From assembly GCA_023213395.1 (NCBI GenBank), contig CM041465.1:134485741-134549740 (forward strand): a stretch of DNA of 64,000 bases. The letters run 5' to 3'. The translations under genes and the position numbers were made by a program. This document shows positions 1 through 9,867 of this stretch, piece by piece (position 1 is the first letter of the stretch; every line of letters begins with the position of its first letter). Under the pieces are notes generated by a model. It made no database searches and was not told the DNA's origin. It was given only the letters and a program-made list of their open reading frames with translations. The stretch comes from Cycas panzhihuaensis. Its lineage: Eukaryota; Cycadophyta.

Positions 1-720
1 GTTCACACTGACAAGAATGACAAAAGTCACCATTCTTGTATTGTATGTAGATGATCTAATACTCACTAGTAGTAACGCTAACTGGATCAACTCTTTGTGA
101 CTTCAATTGTCCAAAACCTTTAAAATGATAGATCTAGAAGAAATCCACTACTACCTAGGAATATAAATTCATAAGCTAAAGGGTGGAATCTTCATACATC
201 AAAGTAAGTATATAACACACATATTAGAAGACTTTGGTATGATAGACTGTAAACTATCTCTCACTAAACTATTATATAAACATAGTGAAGAGTTTAAGCT
301 TCTTGCATATACAGACTTAACTTTTACTAGAGATAAATACATTAATAGATCCACATTTAGGTACATGATATTTCTTGGCATAGCACTAATTTCTTGGAAA
401 TCAAAATGGCAAAAGATTATAGTAGACTCAATTACAAAAGTTGAATATATTACTACATCTAAGACTAGCAAAGAGGTGATATGGCCCCAAAAACTGTTAC
501 ATATTTTGGATATTACCTAGATGAGTCCTATCATCTTGCATGTGGATAATCAATCTGTAATACACATGGCAAAGTTTTACATGATCATACTAAGCATATT
601 AGGATGAAAGTCTACAGGATTAGAGAACTTATTCATGATAGCATAATTTAATTAGAACATTACCTCACAGCAAACCAAATTATTGATATCTTCACTAAAC
701 TATTGTAAAGGGTGAAGTTT
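1..720 (+). pseudogene. Copia A: reverse transcriptase end plus RNase H remnant
   Basis: Translation from the window edge shows the copia RT active-site box (LYVDDLILTSSN near 40-75), then the RT connection (YYLGI, HQSKYITHILEDFGM) and the RNase H part (ALISWKSKWQKIIVDS, TKVEYITTSKTSKEVIW, about 380-490; HVDNQSVIHMAK about 540-575), ending near TKLL at 700. This is the C-terminal third of a Ty1/copia polyprotein, which copies element RNA to DNA and removes the RNA strand. Several in-frame stops (for example at 108 and 164) interrupt it, so it is a pseudogene. The element begins left of the window. Its relative on the opposite strand is copia B (20.5-25 kb). Confidence 0.88.
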
Positions 721-885
721 GAATAGTTCAAGTAGCAGCTAGGCTTCAGAGCCTCCATCTCCAGTTGACTTCAAGAGATGACATAGGTATAACATGCTGA
801 TGCAACACATTGGTAAGTCTTTACTTTATCCTATTCGTGAAAACCCCTTGTGGGCACAAAAGGATAAGGTTTGTAAAAGTTACAC
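721..885 (+). repeat. Copia A 3' end: start of LTR or leader
   Basis: Directly follows the RNase H remnant. The stretch around 820-880 (TATCCTATTCGTGAAAACC, then CCCTTGTGGG and AAGGATAAGG) matches the reverse complement of about 20340-20400 beside copia B, so it is family-specific LTR sequence shared by two elements of one copia family. The LTR start is not clear; it lies somewhere after the purine tract near 705-715. Similarity to gypsy G1 begins at about 886, so this LTR is truncated. Confidence 0.5.
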
Positions 886-1470
886 TTCTTCAAATTTACA
901 ATCAATCTTTCTCTTCTAAGAATATAAAAAATAATTACAAATATTTCAAGTGCTCTTCCCTTGTCTTGATAAAAACTAGAATACCATCAAAATATACAAT
1001 TATAAACTTATCTAAAAAGGTCCTTAAGATTGAATTCATAGGCTTTATAAAAGTACTTGGTGCATTAGATAACCCAAAAAGCATTACTTTGTATCCATAT
1101 AATCAATATCTTGTCTTAAAATTTATTTTTCATTTGTCACCTTCTTGAATCTAAATCTAGTGGCATCTGCTTCTCAAATCAATCTTTGAAAAACAAGCTA
1201 ACCTTGTAAGCACATCCATTATATCATCCATTCGAGGCAATGAGAATTAGTATTGAATAATGATCTTATTAATAGCTCTTGAATCCATACACAACCTCTA
1301 TGTTCCATCATTTTTAGGAGTAGGTAAAGCAAGTGAAGCATAAGAGCTAAAGCTTTCTTGTACTAACCTCTTCTCGATCAACTACTACACTTGTTTATTT
1401 ACTTTCTCATAAGCAAGTCTATTAAACAAACTAGAACTAGGAATCAAATCTATATGATGCATAATCTCTC
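886..1470 (-). pseudogene. Gypsy G1 reverse transcriptase remnant
   Basis: The minus strand reads as a Ty3/gypsy RT core: RLCMDSRAINKI near 1290, CFSKIDLRSRCH near 1180, FKTRY and KVMLFGLSNAPSTF near 1060-1130, and VYFDGILV near 980. The last is the catalytic Y-x-D-D box with its second Asp changed to Gly. Stops interrupt it every 20-40 codons. RNase H and integrase should lie further along the minus strand (below 886) but are missing, because copia A sequence begins there. Identification as gypsy RT is firm from the motif order; subfamily is not assigned. Confidence 0.85.
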
Positions 1471-2110
1471 TCTTTCTCTTGGGGTAATCATGTTGGTAAT
1501 TCCTGTAGTGCAACATTTTGATATTCCTTTAAGAGTTTCTTCATCACATTGGGTACTAGTCCACATGCTCCATCTTCAATTTTCTTTATTACTAAGGTAT
1601 AATAAGCTCTTATAATCTAAACATTTTTTGTAAATTACTTTTCTAAAAGAACTACTAGCTATCTTTTGCCTTCTCCTATAAGAAAAAACTTAAAACTTTT
1701 GTCTTCTTGAGATATCATGTAACTATTCCTTTGGCCATCGTGCATAAATCTCTTATCAAACTACCATGACCTTCCCAATAACATTCCTATGCATCCATGC
1801 ATATTACATCACACCAAATTTTTTCTCTATAATTACCAATCTTGAATGCTACTAAGTATTTCTCTTTGACCATGACTTTATTCCACTTCTTAAAACATGA
1901 AATTTTATAGGGCATCTCATGCTTTTGACAAGGTAGCTTTAGCTTTTGTACCATATTTAGAGATACCATATTTTCATGACTTTCTTCATCAATAATGACT
2001 TTTATAGGTTTTATCTTCTAACTTACATCATGTACTAAAAATTTGCTTTCTCTCCTTTAACTTTTCCTCTTTGGTCTATGTTCTTTTTCTACTGTAACTA
2101 GTTCTTAGCA
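1471..2110 (-). pseudogene. Gypsy G1 RT N-terminus / protease region remnant
   Basis: The minus-strand frame at 1787-1969 (CFKKWNKVMVKEKYLVAFKIGNYREKIWCDVICMDA) resembles the segment between protease and RT in plant gypsy elements, where a CDVxxMD motif precedes the 'LLGRPW' protease end. It lies in the correct order between the RT remnant (886-1470) and the zinc-knuckle gag (2144 onward). No intact D-T/S-G protease triad was found. It is strongly decayed; limits are approximate. Confidence 0.6.
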
Positions 2111-2950
2111 ACATTTAATTACTTGTACTTAGTTCTAAGCAACCTAAAGAGATTCAAGTGTTGTAACTTCATGTTTTTCTATTTCATGTACTATATTAAA
2201 TCTTACTCGCATAGTTTTAGTTCTTTTCTTAGTCCTTAAGGCACATTCAAAGGCTCTATGACATTCCTGACCACAATTGAAATGCCTAAATTCCCTTCTA
2301 GGTGCAAAAAATCTTCCTCCAAACCCTCGTCCCCTCACTAGTGTAAAGTTATCTTGACCTTTTTGTCTCTAGCATTAACATCTCCACTATGACTAGTAGG
2401 TTTGAAACTACCTCATCCTTCTTATAATGATGATATTCCTCTCTTTACAAAGGTCTTCTTCATAGATAACTTTCTTTAACCATTAAGGCCATATGATATG
2501 CTTCTCCCACAATTTTTATCCTATGTAATGTCAGTTCATCTTGAATGTTATAATTTAAACCAATCATATATTTGGCTATCATTTGCTCCAAATTCTCCTC
2601 ATACTCTAACTTAATAAACAACTTATAAGACTCATCTATATACTTCTTTACACACTTCTCTATCTCAAGTTTTGAAAGTATTTTAACAAACTTTATTTAT
2701 AGTCCATAGGCAAAAACTTCCCTTTGATCTTAGTTACAAACTTAGCTCAAGTCTTAATCTCATCCTCCCCTCTCCTTACTTGATCCTACTATAAGTGCTT
2801 CCATCATAGAGCTGCATGTCCTTTCAACTTTGGTACTATAAACTTAACTTTCCTATTATTTACCATTTTTTTTCACTTGAAATACCTCTTTATTGTAATG
2901 ATTCAATCTAATAGCTCTTCAACCTTTAGACTCCTTTCGAAGTCTAAAAC
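2111..2950 (-). pseudogene. Gypsy G1 gag with zinc knuckle remnant
   Basis: On the minus strand, 2144-2338 encodes an Arg/Gly-rich stretch followed by HFNCGQECHRAFEC, a CCHC zinc knuckle whose first Cys has become His. Upstream, about 2545-2700 reads as a retrotransposon gag capsid segment (LEIEKCVKKYIDESYKLFIKL, EENLEQMIAKYMIGLNYNIQDEL). Gag would package the element RNA. Capsid, knuckle, protease and RT occur in the normal gypsy order, confirming one minus-strand element whose 5' LTR is at 3013-3320. It is broken by frameshifts and stops. Confidence 0.8.
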
Positions 2951-3012
2951 TTCTATCTCCATTGAACTTTTATTCTTACTTAATAAGTCGATATTTCTTT
3001 ACTCTATCCCAT

Positions 3013-3320
3013 TATTGGGTGAATGATCTAGTTGTCACAATCCACTACATTAAAGCAATGGCACATAATAAGAGGAAAATGGAGAAAACAAGATTGAGAG
3101 CAAAAATGAGAGATGAGAATTATGACTCCCCCTTTCACATTTAGTCTTATATAATAGAGGATGTGCATTAGGGTTTCCAAAGGAGTTTCCTGCCTAATGA
3201 TATGATCCTATATTTACACTTAAATGTAAATGAAATTATATATTTAACTATATGACTTAGCTAACCTAAAGTTACCTTCATATAATTAATTTAATGATCT
3301 TGATGTACTAACATCCATTA
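3013..3320 (-). repeat. Gypsy G1 5' LTR (family shared with 27015-27321)
   Basis: A block of about 308 bp that reappears at 27015-27321 with many point differences (both carry GATCTAGTTGYCACAATCCRC and end ...AACATCYATYA). The better-kept copy starts TG and ends CA. Here the ends have decayed to TA...TA. It lies immediately upstream (minus-strand sense) of the G1 gag, so it is the 5' LTR. No clear primer site survives on its inner side. Confidence 0.8.
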
Positions 3321-3506
3321 ATCCCCCCTTAATGGTAAAAGATCATTATGATAAAATCTATTATATGAGGTATTTATTTGAGCTTCATTATTACATTAAC
3401 ACTTTTATGGAAAAATCTTCATAGGGAATAAAAACCCATGGACTTTCTAAGATCTATAGTCCCTTAAATCAAAATGGTTAAGGTGACTCTTAATGTAGCC
3501 TAATAG
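3321..3506 (-). repeat. Outer part of copia B 3' LTR, split off by T1
   Basis: No gene. This 186-bp AT-rich stretch directly abuts the T1 target duplication. Joining it to 20246 onward (the other side of T1) gives a continuous copia B LTR of about 450 bp on the minus strand. Assignment rests on the perfect TSD and on the position next to copia B RNase H. The outer LTR end near 3321 is not proven. Confidence 0.55.
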
Positions 3507-3511
3507 CCAAG
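3507..3511. repeat. Target site duplication of T1, left copy (CCAAG)
   Basis: CCAAG immediately precedes the T1 LTR start (TGAAACGC) and is found again at 20241-20245 immediately after the other LTR end (GGGAAACA). A 5-bp duplication is the expected product of a gypsy integrase. Confidence 0.93.
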
Positions 3512-6000
3512 TGAAACGCTCTCCGCGGGGCAATGACCCAACGTCTAGCAGGGAAGGGCATAAATACAATATGCTAAGCAAGCTAGAAAGCGAGGATCAT
3601 ACCTCGCAGGACGTCCGTCTTGGCCGAGCACCTGCACGGATCGCAAGGTGCTGGTTGCTTCCAGGTGGCCGTGCAAGGCGAGACCCTCCTACCCTTCGGA
3701 TGGCCGGGAAGGGAAAAGGAACCTCGCGCGTCGCGGCTTCTCAAGGCAACGAGAAGGCGACGAGGGGGGCAACCAACCAAACGTGAAAAAGGGTATGGAA
3801 TAAGTGCGGCTAAAGGGCACAGGGAAATGGGTCCTCTACTACTACGTTATGCAATGTAATAAAGTAGTGCGAGAAAGCAAATGTAAAATAAACTGTTATT
3901 TTTCCCTTTTTCCTTTATATTCCTTTACCCATCAAAGGAAATGCCAAGAGACGTAAAAGCATAAAGAAAATACAAAAGATACGTGAAAAATACCTGGATA
4001 CGGCGTCCGAGCAGAAACGCAGTTTCCCCTCCTCGATTGCGCTCCTCCTCTCCGTCCTCCACGCGTGCAGCGTCGATCGAGGATAACAAAAGGGGTTCAC
4101 TTACCTCCCCGAGCACATGCAAGAACTAAATAAATTGAAAGAACGGAAAGTAAAGCTCAAAACAAGAAGGGGGAAGAATACCGTGCGAGAGCCGTAAGAA
4201 GCAGGTTGATCTCGCGCACCACTCCCTCTCAAACGACCCTGCGCACAAACGGAAAGAACGCTCTCCTCTCGGGAGAGAGGCTACAAAACATGACAATATA
4301 TATATATGTATATACGCTGGAAATAAAATCAACTAAGCTAGAAGGATGTAGTTAAGCACCATCATACAATGAAAATGAAACAAAGCCGCACGGCAAATAT
4401 GCGGTCCGTCGTACAGCATAAAACGCACCAAATGGGATTGAGTGTAGCCTCGGGATGGCTAACTCACCCACAAGAGGTCTCCACGCGGTAGGGAAGATGG
4501 TGCTAACATACAACAAGGTGGGTCATGTAGTAACAAATTTCCTACTCCAAGAGGGAAACTCGACCCAACTCTCCAAGGCTTCTCTTGCCCCGTTTCCTAA
4601 GGAAGCACGGATGCTAAAGGGAGAGAGGATAAGGGACGGAACCCTTGGGGAGAAGGACGGCAATGGGGGACGGAACCCCGCCTATCTCCCTCAAATCCTC
4701 GTGAATACCCTTTATGCCGGCTAGCTTAAGAAATGGTGGAAGAGGGAGCTAAGAGGAAGAGGACGGGTTTCAAGGAAATACAAGAAAATGTGCCTAACCT
4801 AGGGCAGCACTCTAGCAAGCTACAGCCACTAAGATCACTTGCATCAAACAGCCAAAAGAAACTCAAGGGAGGTGCATGCAAAAGGGGGGAAAGAGTTTGC
4901 AAGCAAAACCATAAAGAACAAGCAAAAAAGCACCAATGAAAGACAATAAATACCTTGAATAGAGAAGGATAAGTGCATGTAGATGCTTGGCCACTTAGAG
5001 GAGCAGCCCAAGTAATGCCCAAGATGCGGTGTTGAATATCCTTTGCAAGAGAGGAAAAGAGTAGAGCCTCGTGCAAGTAGAGGGCTTGAAGAAGGATCTT
5101 TGAAGTGGTTTTTGGTGGAGAAATCCTCTTGAAGCCTTGGGTGTTTGTGGAGAGGAGTGATGCTTACAATGGAGCTCCGTAGGGGGCAGCAATGGCCCTG
5201 CAACTCTAGCTGGTAATGGTCCTCTTCACCTCTGTTCCACTGCTGTAGAAGAAGTTCTCTTGTTCACTGTCTCTTTGCTTTGTCTCTTTGTGAGGAAGTT
5301 GCTCTAGAAAACTTGAAAAAATGAAGTGAAGAATAAGGCAAAATGAGTAGGAAAAAGGCTTTTAAGCCTTGGGCACATCAAGTGAACGTTGGGGGCCCTA
5401 GGGCACCTCCATCAGATGGAGCCACGCGATTCGCGAAAAATCGGCCAGCATCGGCGTGGTTTCTCTTTTTTTAAATTTTAAACAGTCGTACCGCGGCAAA
5501 CTCTGCGGTACCAACCCGAAATTCAAAAAAGAGAAAAATAAAGCATGAAAATCAGGTTTTTTGGTAAGGTTAAAAAGCTAGGCATGAAATACATCAATTA
5601 GGAGAAGGTTTAGGCCACGGGCAAGTACTCATAATGGTGCAAAGAGCCCTAACTAAGGGTTAAACCGGGCTTAGGAAGGATTTGCAACATAAGTGGCGTG
5701 CGGTAACAAGAATAAACAAGCTGGCAAAAGCATCCCGAAAAGACCATGGAGACATCGTGAGTGGTTGTACGCCATGCGGGGTGTTGCATTCGCTGATGAA
5801 TTCCCATTGTGAGTCGTCATAGTTTGAAGGGTGCCGTTAGGCATGCATGATGGACGGCGATCAAACGAATGCATGTAGGCAGGCATATGTCAATCAAACC
5901 ATTCTAAATTACCTTAGCAATCACAAGTAAGAAAAGTAAGCACATATACGAATAAACACAGTCGATGTGTCTCAAGTCCATTCCCAATGGTTGGGAAACA
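3512..6000 (-). repeat. T1 3' LTR (left copy)
   Basis: A 2489-bp direct repeat of 17727-20240. It starts TGAAACGC and ends GGGAAACA on +, so it reads TG...CA on both strands. A TATA-like run (TATATATATGTATATA, near 4296-4315) could serve minus-strand transcription, but the true start site is unknown. The U3 end carries a short inverted repeat TTCCCA...TGGGAA at 5981-5998. It differs from the right copy mainly in about nine short patches. ORFs inside it (for example minus 4726-5076) lack recognisable domains and are taken as non-coding. Confidence 0.93.
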
Positions 6001-6180
6001 CTTTATGGCGTGAGCCTCACCGCTTTCGGGCGTAATGTGATGGCGAATGCTGACAACCAAGAAATATGAGTAGCACATGCATATATATATATATATAAAA
6101 GCAATCAAGAGCAGCACGTGATCCAAGGGTGTAGGCAAGTGTCGTGGCGGAACGCGTGGACAAGGGAGACAGAGACGAGG

Positions 6181-6260
6181 ACAACGTAGGGGCTGCCTAC
6201 GCGTTGTCTAATCATCGACCTGGGACTGAAGTAGCGATGGCGGGATGCCCCCATCGCTAC
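6181..6260. other. Pair of adjacent strong hairpins in the T1 3' untranslated region
   Basis: Hairpin 1 (6181-6207): ACAACGTAGG pairs with CCTACGCGTTGT apart from a 2-nt bulge. Hairpin 2 (6231-6260): GTAGCGATGG pairs perfectly with CCATCGCTAC, and its loop (CGGGATGCCC) can extend the stem with GGG/CCC. They lie between the extra RNase H stop (6354) and the 3' LTR, i.e. in the 3' untranslated part of the element RNA. Function unknown; packaging, 3' end formation or dimerisation are possible. Confidence 0.6.
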
Positions 6261-6353
6261 GATGCGACGTGAAGTGAAAAAGGCATCCGACAAAGCAAAG
6301 CAGGTATAACTAACCCACAGCACTGGAGGCTTGGGCATGGGTCAGGGCAAGTC

Positions 6354-6776
6354 TCAAAGGCGGTTGTCTAGAAGAGGGAGGCGATGCTCAAGGATGAGGC
6401 GGACGAGGCTGTCGGCCTCGGCGTTGAGGTGCCTCGGAATATGCTGGATGTCTACTGATGAGAACCGAGCTAGGAGGGACCTAGCGGCAGACGCAAGAGC
6501 TCTCAGATGAGGGCATCACACCTGGTAAACCTGGGTGAGATGGGACACCACGACCTGAGAATCACAAAACAACACAATGGAACCGCAATGGAAATGAAGA
6601 GCATCGGTAAGGGCTTCAATAACGGCCGTGTACTCGGCTTCGTTATTGGTAGCCTCGGGAAGAAAGACTCCGGAATGCATGTAATCGTGCCCGGAGGGAT
6701 TACGAAGAATCCACGCCGCGGCGGAAGGCCCGGGGTTGCCGCGACTTCCACCATCGGTGAAAATGATGAGAGACAT
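6354..6776 (-). pseudogene. Extra (archaeal-type) RNase H of T1, one in-frame stop
   Basis: A 141-codon frame starting at ATG 6776. It shows MSLIIFTDGGSRGNPGPSAA (first catalytic Asp in the FTDGGSRGNPG motif), TNNEAEYTAVIEAL (catalytic Glu), LFCDSQVVVSHL (second Asp), then after one TGA (6516-6518) in the same frame the end motif DIQHIPRHLNAEADSLVRLI with the last Asp. All four acidic residues are present. This type differs from the normal gypsy RNase H inside pol (12277-12642), so T1 has two. Tat-group elements are known to have gained such a second RNase H; it probably helps primer removal or tRNA cleavage (inference). The TGA lies at a CpG if it was CGA, so a single deamination explains it. 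T2 holds a decayed copy at 45150-45320. Confidence 0.87.
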
Positions 6777-7293
6777 GGTCGAATACTAACTCTGGTGAAC
6801 AATAAATAGTAATGCAAGCAACACAAAAACTCAAATAGCAGGCGCGGAATGGGCCGCGAAGGGTAGGAGGACCTAGCAATGAGGTTACCTGAGAACGAGA
6901 GCAAGCGATCAGGGTACTGACTGGGAGTAAGCGGAAAAAGGGCGCCTTGGAGTCCCCAAAAGCTGCTTTGGGGAGCAAAACATGCCCCCGAACGGGGGGA
7001 GCATTTCTTCTGGGAGCCTCGGGGACGAGAAAGGGTCAGCAACGAGTCCAGGCGGCAAAGCAGGCCAAGCAGTATAAACTCGCGCATGCTCGGGGCGGTA
7101 GCAAAAAATGCAAAGGCCCCGCCAAAAGCGCAATAATGAGGCGCCATAAATGCCCTTACAAGCGAGGGCAAAAAGGGCGTCCATGGAGCACAATGGGCAA
7201 CAGGGCCATAAGGCAAAATGTCAGTAGCGACGAGGCGGTCCCAGCAGTATCACGAAGCCAAAAACGGAAGAAGTGCCGGTCGGGGCTCCCGGC

Positions 7294-7300
7294 TATATAA
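7294..7300 (+). promoter_or_regulatory. TATA box of the T1 antisense PMD gene
   Basis: CCCGGCTATATAAGGAAAAC contains a consensus TATATAA about 165 bp upstream of the first ATG of the PMD gene (7461), on the strand opposite to gag-pol. T3 has the matching position at about 35107-35145, where the box has decayed but the flank (AAGGAAttttaaatATAttTCATTTCATTTT) still aligns. Conservation of the upstream region in a diverged relative supports a real promoter. Transcription would begin near 7325. Confidence 0.7.
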
Positions 7301-7484
7301 GGAAAACCCATGAAAATCGAATTCATTTTCACCGGCTCTCATGCGAAACTAGAGCCTTTCCCTTATGACGCGGAGCGCTACCCGACTTTGGAGGCACGTA
7401 GGAGACGATCCGACCGTAGGATTCGAGCATAGAGACAGCCGTCACGATCGCGGAGACGAGATGGCGACAGTCAGGCCAGATCCA

Positions 7485-7968
7485 GTGAGTGGATCTCACG
7501 CAACCCTCGTCATTTCAAAGTTTGAAATTTATTAATTTTTAATTAACTTTTAATGCTTTTTATGCCCTTTATGGGCGATTAGAGGCCTCTCGGAGTCCGA
7601 ATTAGACCCAGAAAGAGGCGGGGACCTGGGCATTAGGCAGCCCGGGTCCCGGTGGGCCCCACGGGGGCTCCACCACAAAAATTTTTGATTTTCCGGGGCC
7701 AAAAACCCCCCTTTTGGGAGGTTCTTGCGTGATCTGCAGAAGATCGTGGCACCGCGATCTTTCTGCATGATCTCAATGGAAAATTAATCACCGTGGGGCA
7801 GCTCAAATTTAGCGATCTCGCTAAATTTGGAGCGTCTGTGCAGAAAGTCAGAAAACAAGAACGGGGGCCCAAATAGCCCCCCGAAACCGGAAAAGACAGC
7901 TGGCAGAATAGCTAGGAGCCTAGGTGACTGCTAGGAGACTAACTTTGACTGGTTTTGACTGGTTGCAG
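7485..7968 (+). other. Intron 1 of the T1 PMD gene, hairpin-rich
   Basis: Begins GTGAGT and ends TTGCAG, with a plant-like branch site CTAAC at about 7939-7943. Splicing joins codon 8 to the exon 2 frame in phase 0. The T3 relative has a matching intron (35278-35568; GTAAGT...TCTAAC...GTAG) after exactly the same 24 coding bases. The intron holds several inverted repeats: AAATTTAGCGA/TCGCTAAATTT (7805-7828), AGATCG/CGATCT (7741-7760), AGAGGCCTCT (near 7580) and CCCCCC/GGGAGG (near 7705). Confidence 0.72.
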
Positions 7969-9179
7969 GTAGTTATCGCGGTGGATAACCGCGAGAATGT
8001 CGGCATGCCCATCCTGAGTTGGTTGGAGATGTCGACAGAGGAGGATAGGACGGTCCTGAAGAGATGCGGCCTGTCTGAGGCCACAAGACCCCCCAGTTCG
8101 CATCTGATCAGAGACTCCTAGTGGACATAGTGTCGCACTGGGACAGGAGGAGGCATGTATTCTACTTACCGCAGATAGGAGATGTCACCATTACCCCAGA
8201 GGATGTCAGGTAGATCCTGGGGGTGCCGGTGACGGGGAGACCCGTGAGGCGGGGCACTGAGGCAGCGCACACAGAGGCAGCTCAGTTCCTCACGGGGGGA
8301 GCTAGATGGCAGCGGAGGGGAGCTCCCCTCCAGACGGTGCTTTTGTCAGGGATTCCTCGGGCGAGGAAGCTCATATTGCTATGCATTCTGTTCCGGATCT
8401 CCCGGAAACAGAACTACAGAGAGATCCCGGGAGGATGGGTGGGCCTTGACCTGCCGGTGTGAGGCCGGCGAGAGGATGGATTGGGCGACCCTGGTTGCGG
8501 CGAACCTTGTCGCCCAACTAGACACTATCCGGAGGTCAGGCAGAGGAGGACTCTCCTACACGCCATCTGCAGTCTTTGGTTTTTCGATCACTTCGCGGCG
8601 GTGGCACCAGCAGGGGGGCCGTTCCCCATAGCGAGGTGGGCCCCGATGGTCCACAGGTGGCAGACGAGGTTCCGGGGGACGGAGGAGCAGGCCCATGTCC
8701 GCCGGTCGGTCGACGCGACATCACTCGACCTCCTCACCCTGACCGACTATGTGGCAGATCCATACAGAGCGGTGAGGTGGGCGAGCGATGACCCAGCAGG
8801 AGGAGGAGTACCCATCGAGGATAGTGACGATGATGACGGCGATGGGGGAGACGATAATGACGATGGGGGAGACGGGGCTGGCCCATCGCGACCTGCAGGG
8901 GAGGCAGGTCCGTCCACGACCATCGGTAGCGGCGAGGATCATCTGGGGCTGCCACAAGAGGGGCAGGCCCTCCAGGAGTCGCAGAGGCGAGCGGGTCGGC
9001 AGAGACTCGAGGGAGCAGGCTCCGGATCGTACGGAGGCCCGGAGGGGCGAGAGTTGAGCCAGTCCCCGCCCAAGACGAGGCTGAGGCCGAGGATGTACCT
9101 GAGGATGAGGTACCGGCAGCTGGCGGAGAGCCAGGAGAGGAGGATGTCGCCCGAGCAGAGGATCTGGCGGCTACGGCAG

Positions 9180-9290
9180 GTGAGACCCATCTGTTTCCTT
9201 AGTCGTTTGACATCTAGATAGATTTTGATTTGATTTTTTTTTTTTATACATCGAGGATACCCTCTGACACATGGCATGTTGCCCTGGCAG
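9180..9290 (+). other. Probable intron 2 of the T1 PMD gene
   Basis: GTGAGA donor after CGGCAG and a CTGGCAG acceptor, 111 bp, containing a long T-run. T3 has a comparable AT-rich intron (about 36779-36876, ending CTATAG), and the sequences after both acceptors align (AAATGTGAGG and ACAGGTGAGG). The downstream open frame (from 9305) is off by two bases from a clean phase-0 join, so either an indel or a different acceptor applies. Confidence 0.5.
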
Positions 9291-9867
9291 AAATGTGAGG
9301 TCGGATGGTCGAGGCTGCGGTGAGGGAGTTGTTCCCTCAGGTCTATGCGGAGGGGCAACCGCCCATCCAGGCAGAGGATGCGCCTAGATCGACAGGAGCC
9401 TACATGCAGGCGTTCGCCCGTGGTGAGTCTGAGACATCCGGGTTGCGAGACCCGGGAGCATATGGCATTCAGGGGCGGTGCGGCGAGAGCTCGGCGCGAC
9501 CGGGGCGGCGAGATGGGCAGGCCCAGCCTCGAGAGCAGGCGGGCCGAGGAGGAGGCGTAGGGATCGGCACTCGCTGGCGATCTGGAGGGCGCCTTAAGGC
9601 GTCGGAGGATAGGGCAGGCGGTCGAGGAGGGCTCAGGAGAGGGACCGCATCCAGGTCCGCTACGACCAGCTGGTGGCCCAGATGATCTCGAGGTCGAGTC
9701 GGAGCCGGACACACACACACACAGCGGCTACGACCTCGAGGCGGCCTCGGGACGAGGAGAGCGAGGCAGGCAGCTCGCGGAGGCCCAGGAGGAGCCTCGC
9801 AGGGATGTGGTCCCCAGGAGAGGGATCACATAGGCCAGGAGATAGGACCCGAGTGCAGGCGATGTGA

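Larger units (their letters stand above)
7461..9867 (+). pseudogene. Antisense plant mobile domain (PMD) gene of T1, spliced, frameshifted
   Basis: Exon 1 is 7461-7484 (ATG plus 7 codons, MATVRPDP) and ends at GTGAGT. Exon 2 is 7969-9179, entered in phase, and begins VVIAVDNRENVGMPILSW. The PMD core lies at about 8112-8460 (LVDIVSHWDRRRHVFYLP, then GDVTITPEDVR, stop TAG at 8211, ILGVPVTGRPVRRG) and continues through a second PMD part to about 8790. An Asp-rich acidic run (about 8815-8880) follows. Exon 3 is about 9291-9867, charged and coiled-coil-like (QERDRIQVRYDQLVAQMI near 9630). PMD proteins (MAIN/MAIL-type host proteins and transposon-borne forms) act in plant gene silencing and genome maintenance; the role inside an element is unknown. 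Frame changes near 8080, 8455 and 8560 break it. Its own TATA box and the T3 copy argue against a chance ORF. Confidence 0.82.

Noticed and set aside
810-1148. Plus-strand 112-codon ORF
   Set aside because: Antisense to the gypsy G1 reverse transcriptase, whose motifs are clear on the minus strand.
6503-7216. 237-codon minus-strand ORF
   Set aside because: Overlaps the extra RNase H in another frame; the RNase H frame has clear motifs, this one has none.
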